64,000 nucleotides of DNA, from contig NZ_SRLH01000003.1 of NCBI RefSeq assembly GCF_004745595.1, positions 464,599 to 528,598 on the forward strand, read 5' to 3'. The notes beneath the pieces were generated by a model that was given only the letters and a program-made list of their open reading frames with translations, ran no database searches and was not told the DNA's origin. Positions 1-8,717 of the stretch are shown one piece after another. Origin of the DNA: Flavobacterium humi. Lineage in GTDB: Bacteria; Bacteroidota; Bacteroidia; Flavobacteriales; Flavobacteriaceae. The position numbers and the translations under genes are program-made. Each line of letters begins with the position of its first letter. Position 1 is the stretch's first letter.

Positions 1-1
1 G

Positions 2-472
2 AACCAGATGTTCCATTACAACCTGAACCAGTCGCTGAAAAATCTATATTATAAAGGAAAAGGATACGAACTGCTGAGTTTGTTTTTTAACCGTTCCGAA
101 GACCCGAATGCCGAACAATGCCCTTTTTTGATTGATGAGGAAAATGTATTGAAAATAAAGAAAGCCAAGGAAATTATCATCGCCAATATGGCTGAACCTC
201 CAGGATTACAGGAACTGGCGGACCAGGTAGGGCTTAATTTGAAAAAACTTAAAATGGGTTTCAAACAGATTTATGGAGACACGGTGTACGGTTTTCTTTT
301 CGATCATAAAATGGAATACGCCCGCAAATTGCTGGACAGCGGTTCCTATAATGTAAATGAGGTAGGGCTCAAAATCGGTTACAGCACTGGGAGCCATTTC
401 ATCACGGCTTTCAAAAAGAAATTTGCGACCACACCGAAAAAATACCTGATGTCCATCAATCCCAATACCTAA
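2..472 (+). CDS. AraC-family transcriptional regulator, C-terminal part (cut by window edge)
   Basis: The reading frame is open to the left edge, so the true start lies outside; the first internal Met is at position 8. The last ~100 residues form an AraC/XylS DNA-binding domain: two helix-turn-helix units, the first around LQELADQVGLNLKKLKMGFK and the second around VNEVGLKIGYSTGSHFITAF, followed by the family-typical PKKYL ending. The residues before it belong to an unidentified N-terminal domain, so the ligand is unknown. It ends 52 nt before hemH in the same direction. A heme-related role is only a guess from that position. Confidence 0.85.
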   Translation, partial: NQMFHYNLNQSLKNLYYKGKGYELLSLFFNRSEDPNAEQCPFLIDEENVLKIKKAKEIIIANMAEPPGLQELADQVGLNLKKLKMGFKQIYGDTVYGFLFDHKMEYARKLLDSGSYNVNEVGLKIGYSTGSHFITAFKKKFATTPKKYLMSINPNT

Positions 473-524
473 AAAAGAGTTTAAAGATAAAGATTTGTTA
501 CTTTTATAAAATACCAACACAAGA

Positions 525-1541
525 ATGAAAGGAGTATTATTAGTTAATTTAGGTTCGCCAAAAAGCCCTGACGCTAAAGATGTAAAGCCTTATTTAGATG
601 AATTTTTAATGGACAGGTACGTAATAGATGTCCCTTTTTTATTAAGGGCTTTATTGGTCCGGGGCATTATTTTGAGGAAAAGGCCGGAAAAATCGGCAGC
701 GGCCTATAAAAAAATCTGGTGGGAAGAAGGATCGCCTCTTATTGTCCTTTCAAAAAGAACCCACGAGAAAGTGCGGCAATTAACAGATATCCCGGTGTCT
801 TTGGCGATGCGTTACGGAGAGCCGAGTATTTTGTCCGGACTGCAGGAACTGCACGATAAAGGCGTAAACGAAGTACTGCTTTTCCCGTTGTACCCGCAAC
901 ACGCCATGGCTTCTACCACTACTATTTTGGTGTTGGCCGAGGAACTTCGCAAGAAGCATTTCCCACACATGAAATTTACCATTGTACCGGCATTCTATAA
1001 CAAAAAGGATTATATCCAAAACCTGGCCGATTCCATCAAAAACCATCTGGAAGGATTTCAATACGACCACCTGTTGTTTTCATACCACGGGATTCCGGAG
1101 CGCCATGTCCGTAAAACCGACATCACCAAATCGCATTGCAAGATTGACGGATCGTGCTGCCATACACCATCACCGGCCCATGAATTCTGTTACCGCCATC
1201 AATGTTTTGAAACCACAAGGCAGGTAGTGGAGATTTTAGGGATACCGAAAGAAAAATACAGCCAGACATTCCAGTCGCGATTGGCGGGAGACAAATGGCT
1301 GGAGCCTTACACGGACATTGAAATTAATAAAATGCCGGAAAAAGGGATTAAAAACCTAGCGGTCGTAACACCGGCTTTTGTGGCAGATTGCTTGGAAACA
1401 TTAGAAGAGATTGCTATGGAAGCCAATCATCAGTTTAAGGAACACGGAGGCGAGAACTTTTTGGCCATCCCTTGCCTGAACGATAGCGATGCCTGGGTAC
1501 AAACCATCAGCAACTGGATTAACGAATGGAGTAAAAAATAA
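525..1541 (+). CDS. hemH: Ferrochelatase
   Basis: Inserts Fe(II) into protoporphyrin IX, the last step of protoheme synthesis. The 338-aa length and the opening MKGVLLVNLGSPKSPD are typical of HemH. The catalytic His lies in LFSYHGIPERH and the conserved Glu in VADCLETLEEI. A Cys-rich stretch at residues ~205-227 (SHC, SCC, FCYRHQC) could bind an iron-sulfur cluster, as in some bacterial ferrochelatases, but this is inference. The next gene, a HemJ-like oxidase, starts 3 nt after the stop, so the two probably form an operon covering the last two heme steps. Confidence 0.95.
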   Translation: MKGVLLVNLGSPKSPDAKDVKPYLDEFLMDRYVIDVPFLLRALLVRGIILRKRPEKSAAAYKKIWWEEGSPLIVLSKRTHEKVRQLTDIPVSLAMRYGEPSILSGLQELHDKGVNEVLLFPLYPQHAMASTTTILVLAEELRKKHFPHMKFTIVPAFYNKKDYIQNLADSIKNHLEGFQYDHLLFSYHGIPERHVRKTDITKSHCKIDGSCCHTPSPAHEFCYRHQCFETTRQVVEILGIPKEKYSQTFQSRLAGDKWLEPYTDIEINKMPEKGIKNLAVVTPAFVADCLETLEEIAMEANHQFKEHGGENFLAIPCLNDSDAWVQTISNWINEWSKK

Positions 1542-1543
1542 CT

Positions 1544-2098
1544 ATGGACGCCTATTACAATTACCTGAAATCGTTGCATTTGATTTTTGTGATCACTTGG
1601 TTTGCCGGGCTTTTTTATATCGTCAGGTTATTTGTCTACCATGCTGAAGCCAAAGCAAAACCGGAACCCGAGCAAAGCATTTTAATCAAACAATACCAAT
1701 TGATGAGTTATCGTTTGTGGTATATCATTACCTGGCCGAGCGCCGTTTTGGCGAGTACTTTTGCCTTTTTAATGCTTTTTGGGACCCATTTGGGCAATTC
1801 CTGGCTGCAAATGCCGTGGATGCATGTAAAACTTGGCTTCGTTTTTGTGTTGTATTTGTATCATTGGAAATGCCACCAGATTTTCAAGCAACTGCAACGC
1901 GGTGAAGTGAAACATACCTCCGGGTTTTTCAGGCTATGGAATGAAGGCGCGACAATTATCCTTTTTGCCGTTGTTTTCCTGGTGATTTTAAAAGATGCCC
2001 TGAATTGGATTTATGGGGTTGTGGGCATTATTTTATTTTCGGTTTTGATTATGCTGGGGTATAAATTTTACAAAAACATCCGCGAAAGGAAGCAATAG
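1544..2098 (+). CDS. hemJ: HemJ-like protoporphyrinogen IX oxidase (UPF0093/CopD-like membrane protein)
   Basis: A 184-aa integral membrane protein with about four to five hydrophobic segments. The N-terminus LKSLHLIFVITWFAGLFYIV with its His, then RLFVYHAE and the later RLWNEGAT, matches the HemJ family, which oxidises protoporphyrinogen IX in bacteria lacking HemG/HemY. It is often annotated only as a CopD family protein. Adjacency to hemH (2-nt gap) supports the heme assignment, because its product is the HemH substrate. The next gene begins at the very next base after its TAG stop, which suggests translational coupling. Confidence 0.8.
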   Translation: MDAYYNYLKSLHLIFVITWFAGLFYIVRLFVYHAEAKAKPEPEQSILIKQYQLMSYRLWYIITWPSAVLASTFAFLMLFGTHLGNSWLQMPWMHVKLGFVFVLYLYHWKCHQIFKQLQRGEVKHTSGFFRLWNEGATIILFAVVFLVILKDALNWIYGVVGIILFSVLIMLGYKFYKNIRERKQ

Positions 2099-3574
2099 AT
2101 GAATAGTATTTTTTCAATAAAACATTGGTCGCTCAGGGTTAGGATTTTCCTTTCGATGATTTTCATTACGCTCATCGCCTCCATACTTATTGCTTCGGTA
2201 TCGATCATACAGTTCAAAAATGAAAGCCAGGTGTACCATCAGGAAAGGCTGGACCACAAAGAATACCAAATAAAGGAACATATCAATTATGTCATGGCAA
2301 CCACGCCGCACCCGCTGATTACACAAAACATCCCGTCGATATTCCGGTATAAAATCTTTGAGATCGCCAACATCCACAACCTGGAAATCAGTATTTACGA
2401 CCTGAACGGAAGGTTGCTGATCAATTCCAAAGCACCCATGATCAAAGGGCAAATTTCACCCAACCTGCCGCAGTATATTATCGATAAGGTTAAATTTTCC
2501 AAAGAAAAAAGATACGTAAGCATCAGCGAGAACCAAGGCAAGACATTCCGTTCTTCGTACAGTTACCTTTTGGATTATGTGGAAGGGAAACCCATCGGGA
2601 TTATCAACCTGCCGTATCCGGAAGACGATTCTTTTTATAAAAACGAATTGCAGAATTTCCTTTCCATTTTTGCCATTGTCTATTTTGGAATGTTTGGGAT
2701 TTCGATCCTGCTGGCGTATTATTTGTCACGGTATATCACAAAGTCTTTGGAAACCATTTCCAATAGGCTGACCGAAACCAGTTTGACGGAGAAAAACAAA
2801 AAAATAGAATTGGTCAGTAACAGTTACGAGATTGACAGGCTGGTGCAGTCCTATAATAATATGATTGACGAGCTGGAGGAAAGTGCCAACAAATTAGCGC
2901 AGAGCGAAAGGGAAGAAGCCTGGCGTGAAATGGCCAAACAAGTAGCGCACGAGATCAAAAACCCGTTAACCCCGATGCGTTTGACGGTGCAGAGTTTTCA
3001 GCGGAAATTCGATCCGAACGATCCGAACGTGAACCAGAAACTCAACGATTATTCCAAAACCCTCATCCAGCAAATCGATACGATGAGCGCCGTGGCATCG
3101 GCCTTTTCGAATTTTGCTTCGATGCCGGCCCAACAAAATGAGACTTTGAATGTGGTAGATGTCGTTCAGTTGGCATTGGATATTTTCAACGAAGAATGTA
3201 TCCGATTTTCTTCGGAAACAACGGAAATCATAACCAAAATTGACCGTACACAGCTTATCCGGATCATTACCAATTTAGTCAAAAACGCCATCCAGGCCAT
3301 CCCGGAAGAACAACCGGAGAAAAATATCCAGGTGATTGTTAAGAAAGAAGCCAATAATGCCATAATTTTGGTAAAAGACAACGGGAAAGGAATCGCGAAA
3401 GAAGATTTTGACCGGATTTTTGAACCGAAATTCACCACAAAATCCAGCGGGATGGGCTTGGGCTTGGCAATTATCAAAAATATTATTGAAAATTACAACG
3501 GAACAATTACTTTTGAATCTAAAATAAGGAAAGGGACCACTTTTAAAGTTTCCCTACCGATCATAAACAAATAA
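2099..3574 (+). CDS. Membrane sensor histidine kinase (NtrY-like)
   Basis: A 491-aa protein: TM1 near residues 14-36, a periplasmic sensor of ~150 residues, TM2 near 186-208, a HAMP-like linker, then HisKA with the phosphoacceptor His in VAHEIKNPLTPMRL. The ATPase domain shows the N box (LVKNAIQAIP), the G1 box (VKDNGKGI) and the G2 box (GMGLGLAI). The PLTPMRLTVQ form of the H box resembles NtrY-type kinases. No response regulator is adjacent, so its partner must be encoded elsewhere. It is the third gene of a tightly spaced run after hemH and hemJ; a link to heme or redox state is inference. Confidence 0.9.
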   Translation: MNSIFSIKHWSLRVRIFLSMIFITLIASILIASVSIIQFKNESQVYHQERLDHKEYQIKEHINYVMATTPHPLITQNIPSIFRYKIFEIANIHNLEISIYDLNGRLLINSKAPMIKGQISPNLPQYIIDKVKFSKEKRYVSISENQGKTFRSSYSYLLDYVEGKPIGIINLPYPEDDSFYKNELQNFLSIFAIVYFGMFGISILLAYYLSRYITKSLETISNRLTETSLTEKNKKIELVSNSYEIDRLVQSYNNMIDELEESANKLAQSEREEAWREMAKQVAHEIKNPLTPMRLTVQSFQRKFDPNDPNVNQKLNDYSKTLIQQIDTMSAVASAFSNFASMPAQQNETLNVVDVVQLALDIFNEECIRFSSETTEIITKIDRTQLIRIITNLVKNAIQAIPEEQPEKNIQVIVKKEANNAIILVKDNGKGIAKEDFDRIFEPKFTTKSSGMGLGLAIIKNIIENYNGTITFESKIRKGTTFKVSLPIINK

Positions 3575-3587
3575 AAACACACAAACT

Positions 3588-4370
3588 ATGGCATTAGAAA
3601 ATATAATCTTAGAGCACGAAAAAGGGATCGCGACTATTTTTATCAACCGGCCTGAAAAATTGAATGCTTTAAACAAAGCGACAATCCAGGAACTGCACGA
3701 TACATTGAAAATGATTGATGCCAATCCGGAAGTTAAAGTCATTATCCTGACGGGAAGCGGGGAAAAGGCGTTTGTGGCCGGAGCCGATATTTCGGAGTTT
3801 GCCCATTTTTCAGCTAAAGAAGGTGCTTTGTTGGCGGCAAAAGGACAGGAGTTATTATTCGATTTTGTAGAAAACCTAAAAACACCGGTTATTGCGGCCA
3901 TTAACGGATTTGCGCTTGGCGGAGGATTGGAACTGGCTATGTCGTGCCATTTCAGGATCGCATCGGATAATGCCAAAATGGGATTGCCGGAAACCTCTTT
4001 AGGAGTGATCCCGGGTTATGGAGGCACCCAACGTCTGGCTCAACTAGTAGGAAAAGGACGCGCTATGGAAATGATCATGACAGCAGGGATGATTACTGCC
4101 GAAGATGCTTACAGGACAGGATTGGTCAACCATGTGGTACCGCAAGCGGATTTGTATGCAACGTACCAGCAATTGGCCAATAAGATCATGAAGAATTCAC
4201 CGGTGGCTATTTCCAAAGCCATCGAATCGGTAAATGCCGGATTCAAAGATGGAGTAAACGGTTACCACACCGAAATCAGGACATTTGGGGAATGTTTCGC
4301 CACACAGGATTTCAAGGAAGGGACCACTGCTTTTTTGGAAAAAAGAAAAGCGGAGTTTACCGGAAACTAA
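3588..4370 (+). CDS. Enoyl-CoA hydratase/isomerase (crotonase family)
   Basis: The 260-aa length is standard for crotonases, which hydrate trans-2-enoyl-CoA in fatty acid oxidation and related pathways. The oxyanion-hole region FVAGADISEF and the two catalytic Glu residues are visible: GGGLELAMSCHFRIAS and MGLPETSLGVIPGYGGTQRL. Having both Glu favours hydratase over simple isomerase activity. It lies 13 nt downstream of the kinase gene and is followed by a strong hairpin terminator, so it is probably the last gene of the rightward run. The acyl chain it prefers cannot be read from sequence. Confidence 0.92.
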   Translation: MALENIILEHEKGIATIFINRPEKLNALNKATIQELHDTLKMIDANPEVKVIILTGSGEKAFVAGADISEFAHFSAKEGALLAAKGQELLFDFVENLKTPVIAAINGFALGGGLELAMSCHFRIASDNAKMGLPETSLGVIPGYGGTQRLAQLVGKGRAMEMIMTAGMITAEDAYRTGLVNHVVPQADLYATYQQLANKIMKNSPVAISKAIESVNAGFKDGVNGYHTEIRTFGECFATQDFKEGTTAFLEKRKAEFTGN

Positions 4371-4373
4371 ATA

Positions 4374-4408
4374 AAAAAAGAGAGCTTAATTGCTCTCTTT
4401 TTATTTTT
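4374..4408. terminator. Bidirectional hairpin terminator between convergent genes
   Basis: Perfect 11-bp stem: 4375-4385 pairs with 4392-4402 around the 6-nt loop TTAATT. An A-run on the left and a T-run on the right give U-tracts on both strands. It separates the enoyl-CoA hydratase (+) from the HD hydrolase (-), and the stop codon of the latter lies in the T-run. Confidence 0.9.
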
Positions 4409-5048
4409 CCCCATTCCATTCGGCGTAAAATTGGGTCAGGAAATTTTCCATGTACTGGTGTCTTTCCAAAGCGATTTTCTTGCCGCTTACGGTGTTCATT
4501 TTGTCCTTTAAGAGTAAAAGCTTTTCGTAAAAATGATTCAACGTAGGTGAATTGTTGTTCTTGTACTCTTCTTTATCCATGTTCAGTTTCGGTTCGATTC
4601 GAGGATCGTATAAAGGCCTGTTTTTGAACCCGCCATAATTGAAAGTCCTGGCAATTCCTATGGCGCCAATAGCATCCAAACGATCGGCATCCTGAACAAT
4701 TTCCAGCTCTTTGGAATTGAATTTCCTTTCAAAATTGCCACCTTTGAACGAAATATTTTCAATAATGCCAACCACATGCGCAATGGTTTTTTCATCGGCA
4801 TTTTGCGTTTGAAGGAAATCCCGGGCCGTTTTGGGGCCAATGGTTTCGTCACCGTCATGGAATTTACTGTCCGCGATATCATGGAGCAAAGCACCTAAGG
4901 CCACTACGGTTATGTCGCAGTTTTCTCCTTCGGCAATTAAAAGGGCATTTTTATAGACGCGTTCTATGTGGAACCAATCATGGCCTCCTTCGGCATTTTC
5001 CAGTTGTTTTTTTACAAAATGTATGGTATTCTCTATAATGCTCATCAC
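4401..5048 (-). CDS. HD-domain metal-dependent phosphohydrolase (YedJ-like)
   Basis: A 215-aa single-domain HD hydrolase. The metal ligands are visible in order: His in GGHDWFHIERV, the His56-Asp57 pair in LLHDIADSKF, and a later Asp in QDADRLDAIGAIGIART. This arrangement fits the YedJ/YpgQ group, predicted nucleotide or phosphate-ester hydrolases of the cytoplasm; the substrate is unknown. The frame begins with two adjacent Met codons and either could be the start. It is transcribed toward the shared terminator and separated from the desaturase gene by another hairpin, so it is probably monocistronic. Confidence 0.85.
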   Translation of the reverse strand: MMSIIENTIHFVKKQLENAEGGHDWFHIERVYKNALLIAEGENCDITVVALGALLHDIADSKFHDGDETIGPKTARDFLQTQNADEKTIAHVVGIIENISFKGGNFERKFNSKELEIVQDADRLDAIGAIGIARTFNYGGFKNRPLYDPRIEPKLNMDKEEYKNNNSPTLNHFYEKLLLLKDKMNTVSGKKIALERHQYMENFLTQFYAEWNGEK

Positions 5049-5058
5049 TATTTCGGTT

Positions 5059-5087
5059 AAAAAAATCCTTTCGGAAGGAAAGGATTT
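5059..5087 (-). terminator. Rho-independent terminator after the desaturase gene
   Basis: 10-bp stem of 5063-5072 with 5078-5087 and loop 5073-5077. On the minus strand the stem is followed by a run of seven T (positions 5065 down to 5059). It lies just beyond the desaturase stop codon. Confidence 0.85.
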
Positions 5088-5093
5088 GAGTTG

Positions 5094-6083
5094 TTATTTT
5101 ACTAAAGCGGGCTGGACCCATTTGAATAATTTTTCTTCGGCCGGGACAATCATCCGTTCGGCTACTCTTGTCATCCTTGCCGGTAATTTCATCAGATAGT
5201 CACGTGCTTTTTCGGCTTCGTCGGTCAGGTTTGAAATTTTGTCGATTTCCCAGCGGTTGATCAGTTTTTGAAGGATATCAACATAATCCATTGCTGTATA
5301 CACACCAATGCGTTGCGCCGATTCTGAAAATTTTTCGAAGGCCAGTCCTATACTCTCTCCCGATTCGCGGATCAGGTGGGCGGGCATCGTGATTTTTTGC
5401 TTCATCATATATTGGAAGGAAAGCATCATCTCGCTTGGATCTACTTTAAAGATACGTTCTACAAATTCGCTGTAGGCATGGTGGTGGCGCATTTCGTCCC
5501 CGGCGATTAAACGGCATATTTTGGATAATTTGTGGTCCCCGAATTTTTTAGCCAATTGGGCCACACGGTTGTGCGAAACGTAAGTAGCCAATTCCTGGAA
5601 ACTGGTAAAGACAAAATTTTTGTAAGGATCTCTATCGGTTCCCGGATCAAAACCGTCGTTGATTAAGTATTGGGTGGTGATTTCCATTTCACGCATATTG
5701 ACACGGCCCGACAAGTACAGGTATTTATTGAGGAGATCCCCGTGGCGGTTTTCTTCCCCGGTCCAGTGCCGAAGCCATCTTGACCAGCCGTTGTCCGGTT
5801 TTTGTGAAACCCCTTCCACATCCATTAGCCAGGATTCGTAAGTAGGCAAGGCTTCTTCGGTAATGGTATCGCCAACAAGGACAACCCAAAAATCATAAGG
5901 GAGTTCTTTGGCAATTTCTCGGAGTTCTTTTACGTCTTCAAAAAAAGTATCTTTTTCGGAATCCGGTAATAAATCTGACGGCTGCCATATTTTTTCAACG
6001 GGAATCAGATAGTTTTCAACGAAAGTATCGATATCTTTTTCCAGAAGCTGCATGACTTCCAGACGTACGTTTTGTGCTGACAT
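5094..6083 (-). CDS. Acyl-ACP desaturase (soluble diiron fatty acid desaturase)
   Basis: A 329-aa homologue of plant stearoyl-ACP desaturases. The two diiron motifs are plain: EENRHG at residues 110-115 and DEMRHHHAY at ~196-204, with further helix Glu residues near 76 and 164. The enzyme inserts a cis double bond into acyl-ACP with O2 and ferredoxin and is soluble. It is read with the acyltransferase plsC, whose stop lies 4 nt downstream of this gene's start region, so the pair probably makes and places unsaturated acyl chains in phospholipid. The double-bond position cannot be told from sequence. Confidence 0.93.
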   Translation of the reverse strand: MSAQNVRLEVMQLLEKDIDTFVENYLIPVEKIWQPSDLLPDSEKDTFFEDVKELREIAKELPYDFWVVLVGDTITEEALPTYESWLMDVEGVSQKPDNGWSRWLRHWTGEENRHGDLLNKYLYLSGRVNMREMEITTQYLINDGFDPGTDRDPYKNFVFTSFQELATYVSHNRVAQLAKKFGDHKLSKICRLIAGDEMRHHHAYSEFVERIFKVDPSEMMLSFQYMMKQKITMPAHLIRESGESIGLAFEKFSESAQRIGVYTAMDYVDILQKLINRWEIDKISNLTDEAEKARDYLMKLPARMTRVAERMIVPAEEKLFKWVQPALVK

Positions 6084-6087
6084 AATT

Positions 6088-6822
6088 TTAATTTTTTATC
6101 CCTTGAACCACTGCATTTTCAGTTTTTTCCATTATTTCAGGGAATGAATAATCCTTCACGGCTATAGGCTCATGAATGGTGAATTGTAATTTGTTGCCCA
6201 AACCCATTGGAAATGTGCCATAACGGACCATTTTCCATGAGTTGTTTATAGAAATCGGTACAATATAAGCCGATGGGGCATATTTGCACAGAATTTTCAA
6301 TCCGCTTTCCGAAAATCGTTTCGGTACGCCGTTTTTGCTTCGCGTCCCTTCCGGGAAAATCACCGCGGAACGGTTGGTCTTTTCAATATATTCCGCCAGG
6401 CCTTTTATAACCGGCAAGGCCTGTTTGGGATCTTTCCTGTCAATAAGTACAGATCCGCCGTGCCGCAAATTGTAGGAAACGCTCGGAATGCCTCTTCCCA
6501 GTTCTTTTTTGCTGACAAATTTTGGATGAGAACGTCTTAAATACCAAATAATCCCAATAATATCATACAAACTCTGATGGTTGGCTACAAAAATGACCGG
6601 TACGTTTTCCGGAACCAGGTTTACATTTTTGAAACGGTATGTCGTGCCTAAAATAGCAGTGCATTTTGCCAGGAAAAAATTCAGGTAATCTACACTTTTC
6701 TTGTGTGCCTGATAGCCGAATACATTCAAACAAACCCATTGTATTGGATGAAAAATCAACAAACATAATCCAAAAGCGATGTAATAAACGATCGATATTG
6801 GGTATGACATTATTTTTTGCAT
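6088..6822 (-). CDS. plsC: 1-acyl-sn-glycerol-3-phosphate acyltransferase (PlsC family)
   Basis: A 244-aa membrane-associated acyltransferase that makes phosphatidic acid from lysophosphatidic acid. The catalytic HX4D motif is NHQSLYD (His82, Asp87) and the phosphate-binding motif is FPEGTRS (~156-162). A hydrophobic N-terminal segment (residues ~8-30) anchors it to the inner membrane. It is the upstream gene of a two-gene unit with the acyl-ACP desaturase, 4 nt apart. Other lysophospholipid acyltransferases share these motifs, so substrate specificity is by family only. Confidence 0.9.
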   Translation of the reverse strand: MQKIMSYPISIVYYIAFGLCLLIFHPIQWVCLNVFGYQAHKKSVDYLNFFLAKCTAILGTTYRFKNVNLVPENVPVIFVANHQSLYDIIGIIWYLRRSHPKFVSKKELGRGIPSVSYNLRHGGSVLIDRKDPKQALPVIKGLAEYIEKTNRSAVIFPEGTRSKNGVPKRFSESGLKILCKYAPSAYIVPISINNSWKMVRYGTFPMGLGNKLQFTIHEPIAVKDYSFPEIMEKTENAVVQGIKN

Positions 6823-6860
6823 TTAAAAAGGTATTTTATACAAAGATAAGGCATTAAATA

Positions 6861-6884
6861 AAAAAAACCACGCAAAAACGTGGC
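6861..6884 (-). terminator. Hairpin terminator after the bacilliredoxin gene
   Basis: Stem 6868-6872 (CCACG) with 6879-6883 (CGTGG), loop CAAAAA. On the minus strand it is followed by seven T (6867 down to 6861). It ends transcription of the gene at 6907-7317 before plsC. Confidence 0.75.
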
Positions 6885-6906
6885 TTCTATTTTTAATCTT
6901 TCAAAA

Positions 6907-7317
6907 TTAGCAAAATTCGTTGAAAGCGTCTTGAAGGTTTTCCGCGATTAGTTCTGCCGGACGGCCCTCAATATGATGGCGTTCTAGCATATGCACCAAC
7001 TCCCCGTTTTTAAACAAAGCCATGCTTGGCGATGATGGAGGAAAAGGGAACATGTGCTGGCGGGCAGCATCTACCGCTTCTTTATCGACACCGGCAAAAA
7101 CAGCCACTAAGTGATCCGGTCTTTTAGCTCCTTCCAAACTCATTTTTGCTCCCGGGCGGGCATTTCTTGCCGCACAGCCACATACTGAATTTACCACTAC
7201 TAAAGTTGTTCCTTCTTTTGCGATAGCATTCTCTACTGCATCAGCGCTATATAAATCTTGAAAACCCGCATCTGATAATTCAGCACGCATTGGTTTAACC
7301 ATTTCTTCTGGATACAT
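6907..7317 (-). CDS. Bacilliredoxin (BrxA/BrxB, YphP/YqiW family)
   Basis: A 136-aa thioredoxin-fold protein with the diagnostic CGC active site (Cys46-Gly47-Cys48) in VCGCAARNARPG. The family start MYPEEMV is also typical. In Bacillus these proteins remove bacillithiol from mixed disulfides; many Bacteroidota carry homologues, but whether this organism makes bacillithiol cannot be seen here. The short leader and the hairpin downstream suggest a single-gene transcript. Family membership is clear, but the physiological thiol is inference. Confidence 0.92.
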   Translation of the reverse strand: MYPEEMVKPMRAELSDAGFQDLYSADAVENAIAKEGTTLVVVNSVCGCAARNARPGAKMSLEGAKRPDHLVAVFAGVDKEAVDAARQHMFPFPPSSPSMALFKNGELVHMLERHHIEGRPAELIAENLQDAFNEFC

Positions 7318-7407
7318 AATTTTAATTTCTAAAGTTTAGTGATGCAAAGTTACAAAGATTCTCTTCTAACTGTATCGGGATTAATAGGATTTTAACGAAA
7401 GGCCGCT

Positions 7408-8031
7408 TTACGAATCCATCAGGCTTTGGAGAAGGTCTACAAATTGGCCTACATGGTAACCGTCTAGCAAGGCATGGTGTGCATGTACGGACATTGCCAT
7501 TGTTTTTTTTCCGTTTTCTTCCATCATTTTCCCAAAGGAAATTTTCGGGCAGCTATCCGGAAAAGTAAAGCTCCTGCCATGGGAGAGCGAAGTGAAATTT
7601 ACCCAAGGCAAAGAGGAAAAATGGATTAGGTTGATGCCAAAGCCCCGCGTGATGAGCCCGGGAGTGTTTTGGATCCGCTGGATTTCTTCTGCTGTTGTTT
7701 TGGCAAAAATAGTTATATCGGGTGAGTAAGGCATGTAGGAAAACCCGAAAGTCTGATCATCCCTCATGATGGTAGCGGACGCATCGACCTGGTCATAGAT
7801 AAATACCTCACCTTCCACAATCCGGTACCTGAAACTCTCAATGGCATTTACTGCGCTTAATGTGGCATGCAGGTAATAGGTAAAAAAGGAAATGCCGGAT
7901 TCTTTTGCTTTGGCATAAGCTTTGGTGCAATCGATGGAAGTGGTGATCCCGAAAAAGGGTTCTTCCATTTGTTTGAAGAATAAGAAATGTTCTTTCCGAT
8001 TCCAATTGTCAAGGTCTAATTTTGTTCTCAC
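7408..8031 (-). CDS. Chloramphenicol acetyltransferase-fold acyltransferase
   Basis: A 207-aa protein matching type A CAT in length and motifs. The catalytic segment is VHAHHALLDGYHVGQF with His185/His186 and Asp190, and the N-terminal region has the CAT-like HFLFF. Flavobacterial genomes often carry such genes without proven chloramphenicol resistance, so the acceptor is uncertain. The start is GTG at 8029-8031, sharing its first base with the TAG stop of the upstream HAD gene (TAGTG). This one-base overlap implies translational coupling. Confidence 0.85.
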   Translation of the reverse strand: MRTKLDLDNWNRKEHFLFFKQMEEPFFGITTSIDCTKAYAKAKESGISFFTYYLHATLSAVNAIESFRYRIVEGEVFIYDQVDASATIMRDDQTFGFSYMPYSPDITIFAKTTAEEIQRIQNTPGLITRGFGINLIHFSSLPWVNFTSLSHGRSFTFPDSCPKISFGKMMEENGKKTMAMSVHAHHALLDGYHVGQFVDLLQSLMDS

Positions 8032-8717
8032 TATAATAGGAAGGGTAAAATGTCTGTAATTTTTTCTAAAGTCCTGAAATTAGGATGGATTACTTTATGG
8101 TCAATCCTTTCGTGCGCCCAAGTGGTATGGAATGGGATGTGCACGGCGTGGCCGCCAATGCCAAGTACGGGCAACACGTCAGATTTTAAGGAATTCCCGA
8201 TCATGAAGAATTCTTCCGGCAGGATATCCAGGCGCTGTACCAATTTCCGGTAATCGACTTCCTGTTTGTCGGACATGACTTCGATATGATGGAAATAATG
8301 GCCAAGTCCCGAACGGTGCAATTTGCTCTGTTGGTCTTTCAAATCTCCTTTTGTGGCGACCACAAGTTTGTATTTTCCGTGAAGGGTTTTGAGCGTATCT
8401 TCAACACCGTCGAGCAGTTCGATCGGTTTTTCGAGCAATTCTTTTCCGTAAACGATGATCTTCTCAATGGTTTCTATGGAAATGGTCTGGTTCGAAATTT
8501 TCATGGCCGCTTCAATCATGGAAAGGATATACCCTTTGATCCCATAACCGTACAAAGGCAGGTTTTGGATTTCAATCCTGAGCAATTCCTGCGATAGCCC
8601 CTGATGCGACAAATAATCTTCCATCAGGCCACAGAATTTCTTTTCGGTTTCCTCAAAATAAGGTTCGTTGACAAATAAGGTGTCATCGGCGTCGAAAGCA
8701 ATAACTTTTAGATTCAT
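8031..8717 (-). CDS. HAD-superfamily phosphatase (YjjG-like)
   Basis: The predicted 228-aa HAD hydrolase opens with MNLKVIAFDADDTLF, where the nucleophile and acid/base Asp residues (Asp9, Asp11) lie in motif I. Motif II is around VVATKGD and motif III/IV around FFMIGNSLKSDV. A longer frame starts at 8753, but the Met at 8717 puts motif I at the usual distance and is preferred. The family dephosphorylates small phosphoesters or nucleotides; the substrate here is unknown. Its stop overlaps the start of the CAT-fold gene by one base, so the two are co-translated. Confidence 0.85.
   Translation of the reverse strand: MNLKVIAFDADDTLFVNEPYFEETEKKFCGLMEDYLSHQGLSQELLRIEIQNLPLYGYGIKGYILSMIEAAMKISNQTISIETIEKIIVYGKELLEKPIELLDGVEDTLKTLHGKYKLVVATKGDLKDQQSKLHRSGLGHYFHHIEVMSDKQEVDYRKLVQRLDILPEEFFMIGNSLKSDVLPVLGIGGHAVHIPFHTTWAHERIDHKVIHPNFRTLEKITDILPFLL

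Noticed and set aside
7408..8031. CAT-fold gene as a stand-alone NRPS condensation domain, because HHALLDG resembles HHxxxDG
   Set aside because: Length (207 aa) and overall motifs fit CAT; the shared motif reflects the common fold, and it is about 30 kb from the NRPS genes.
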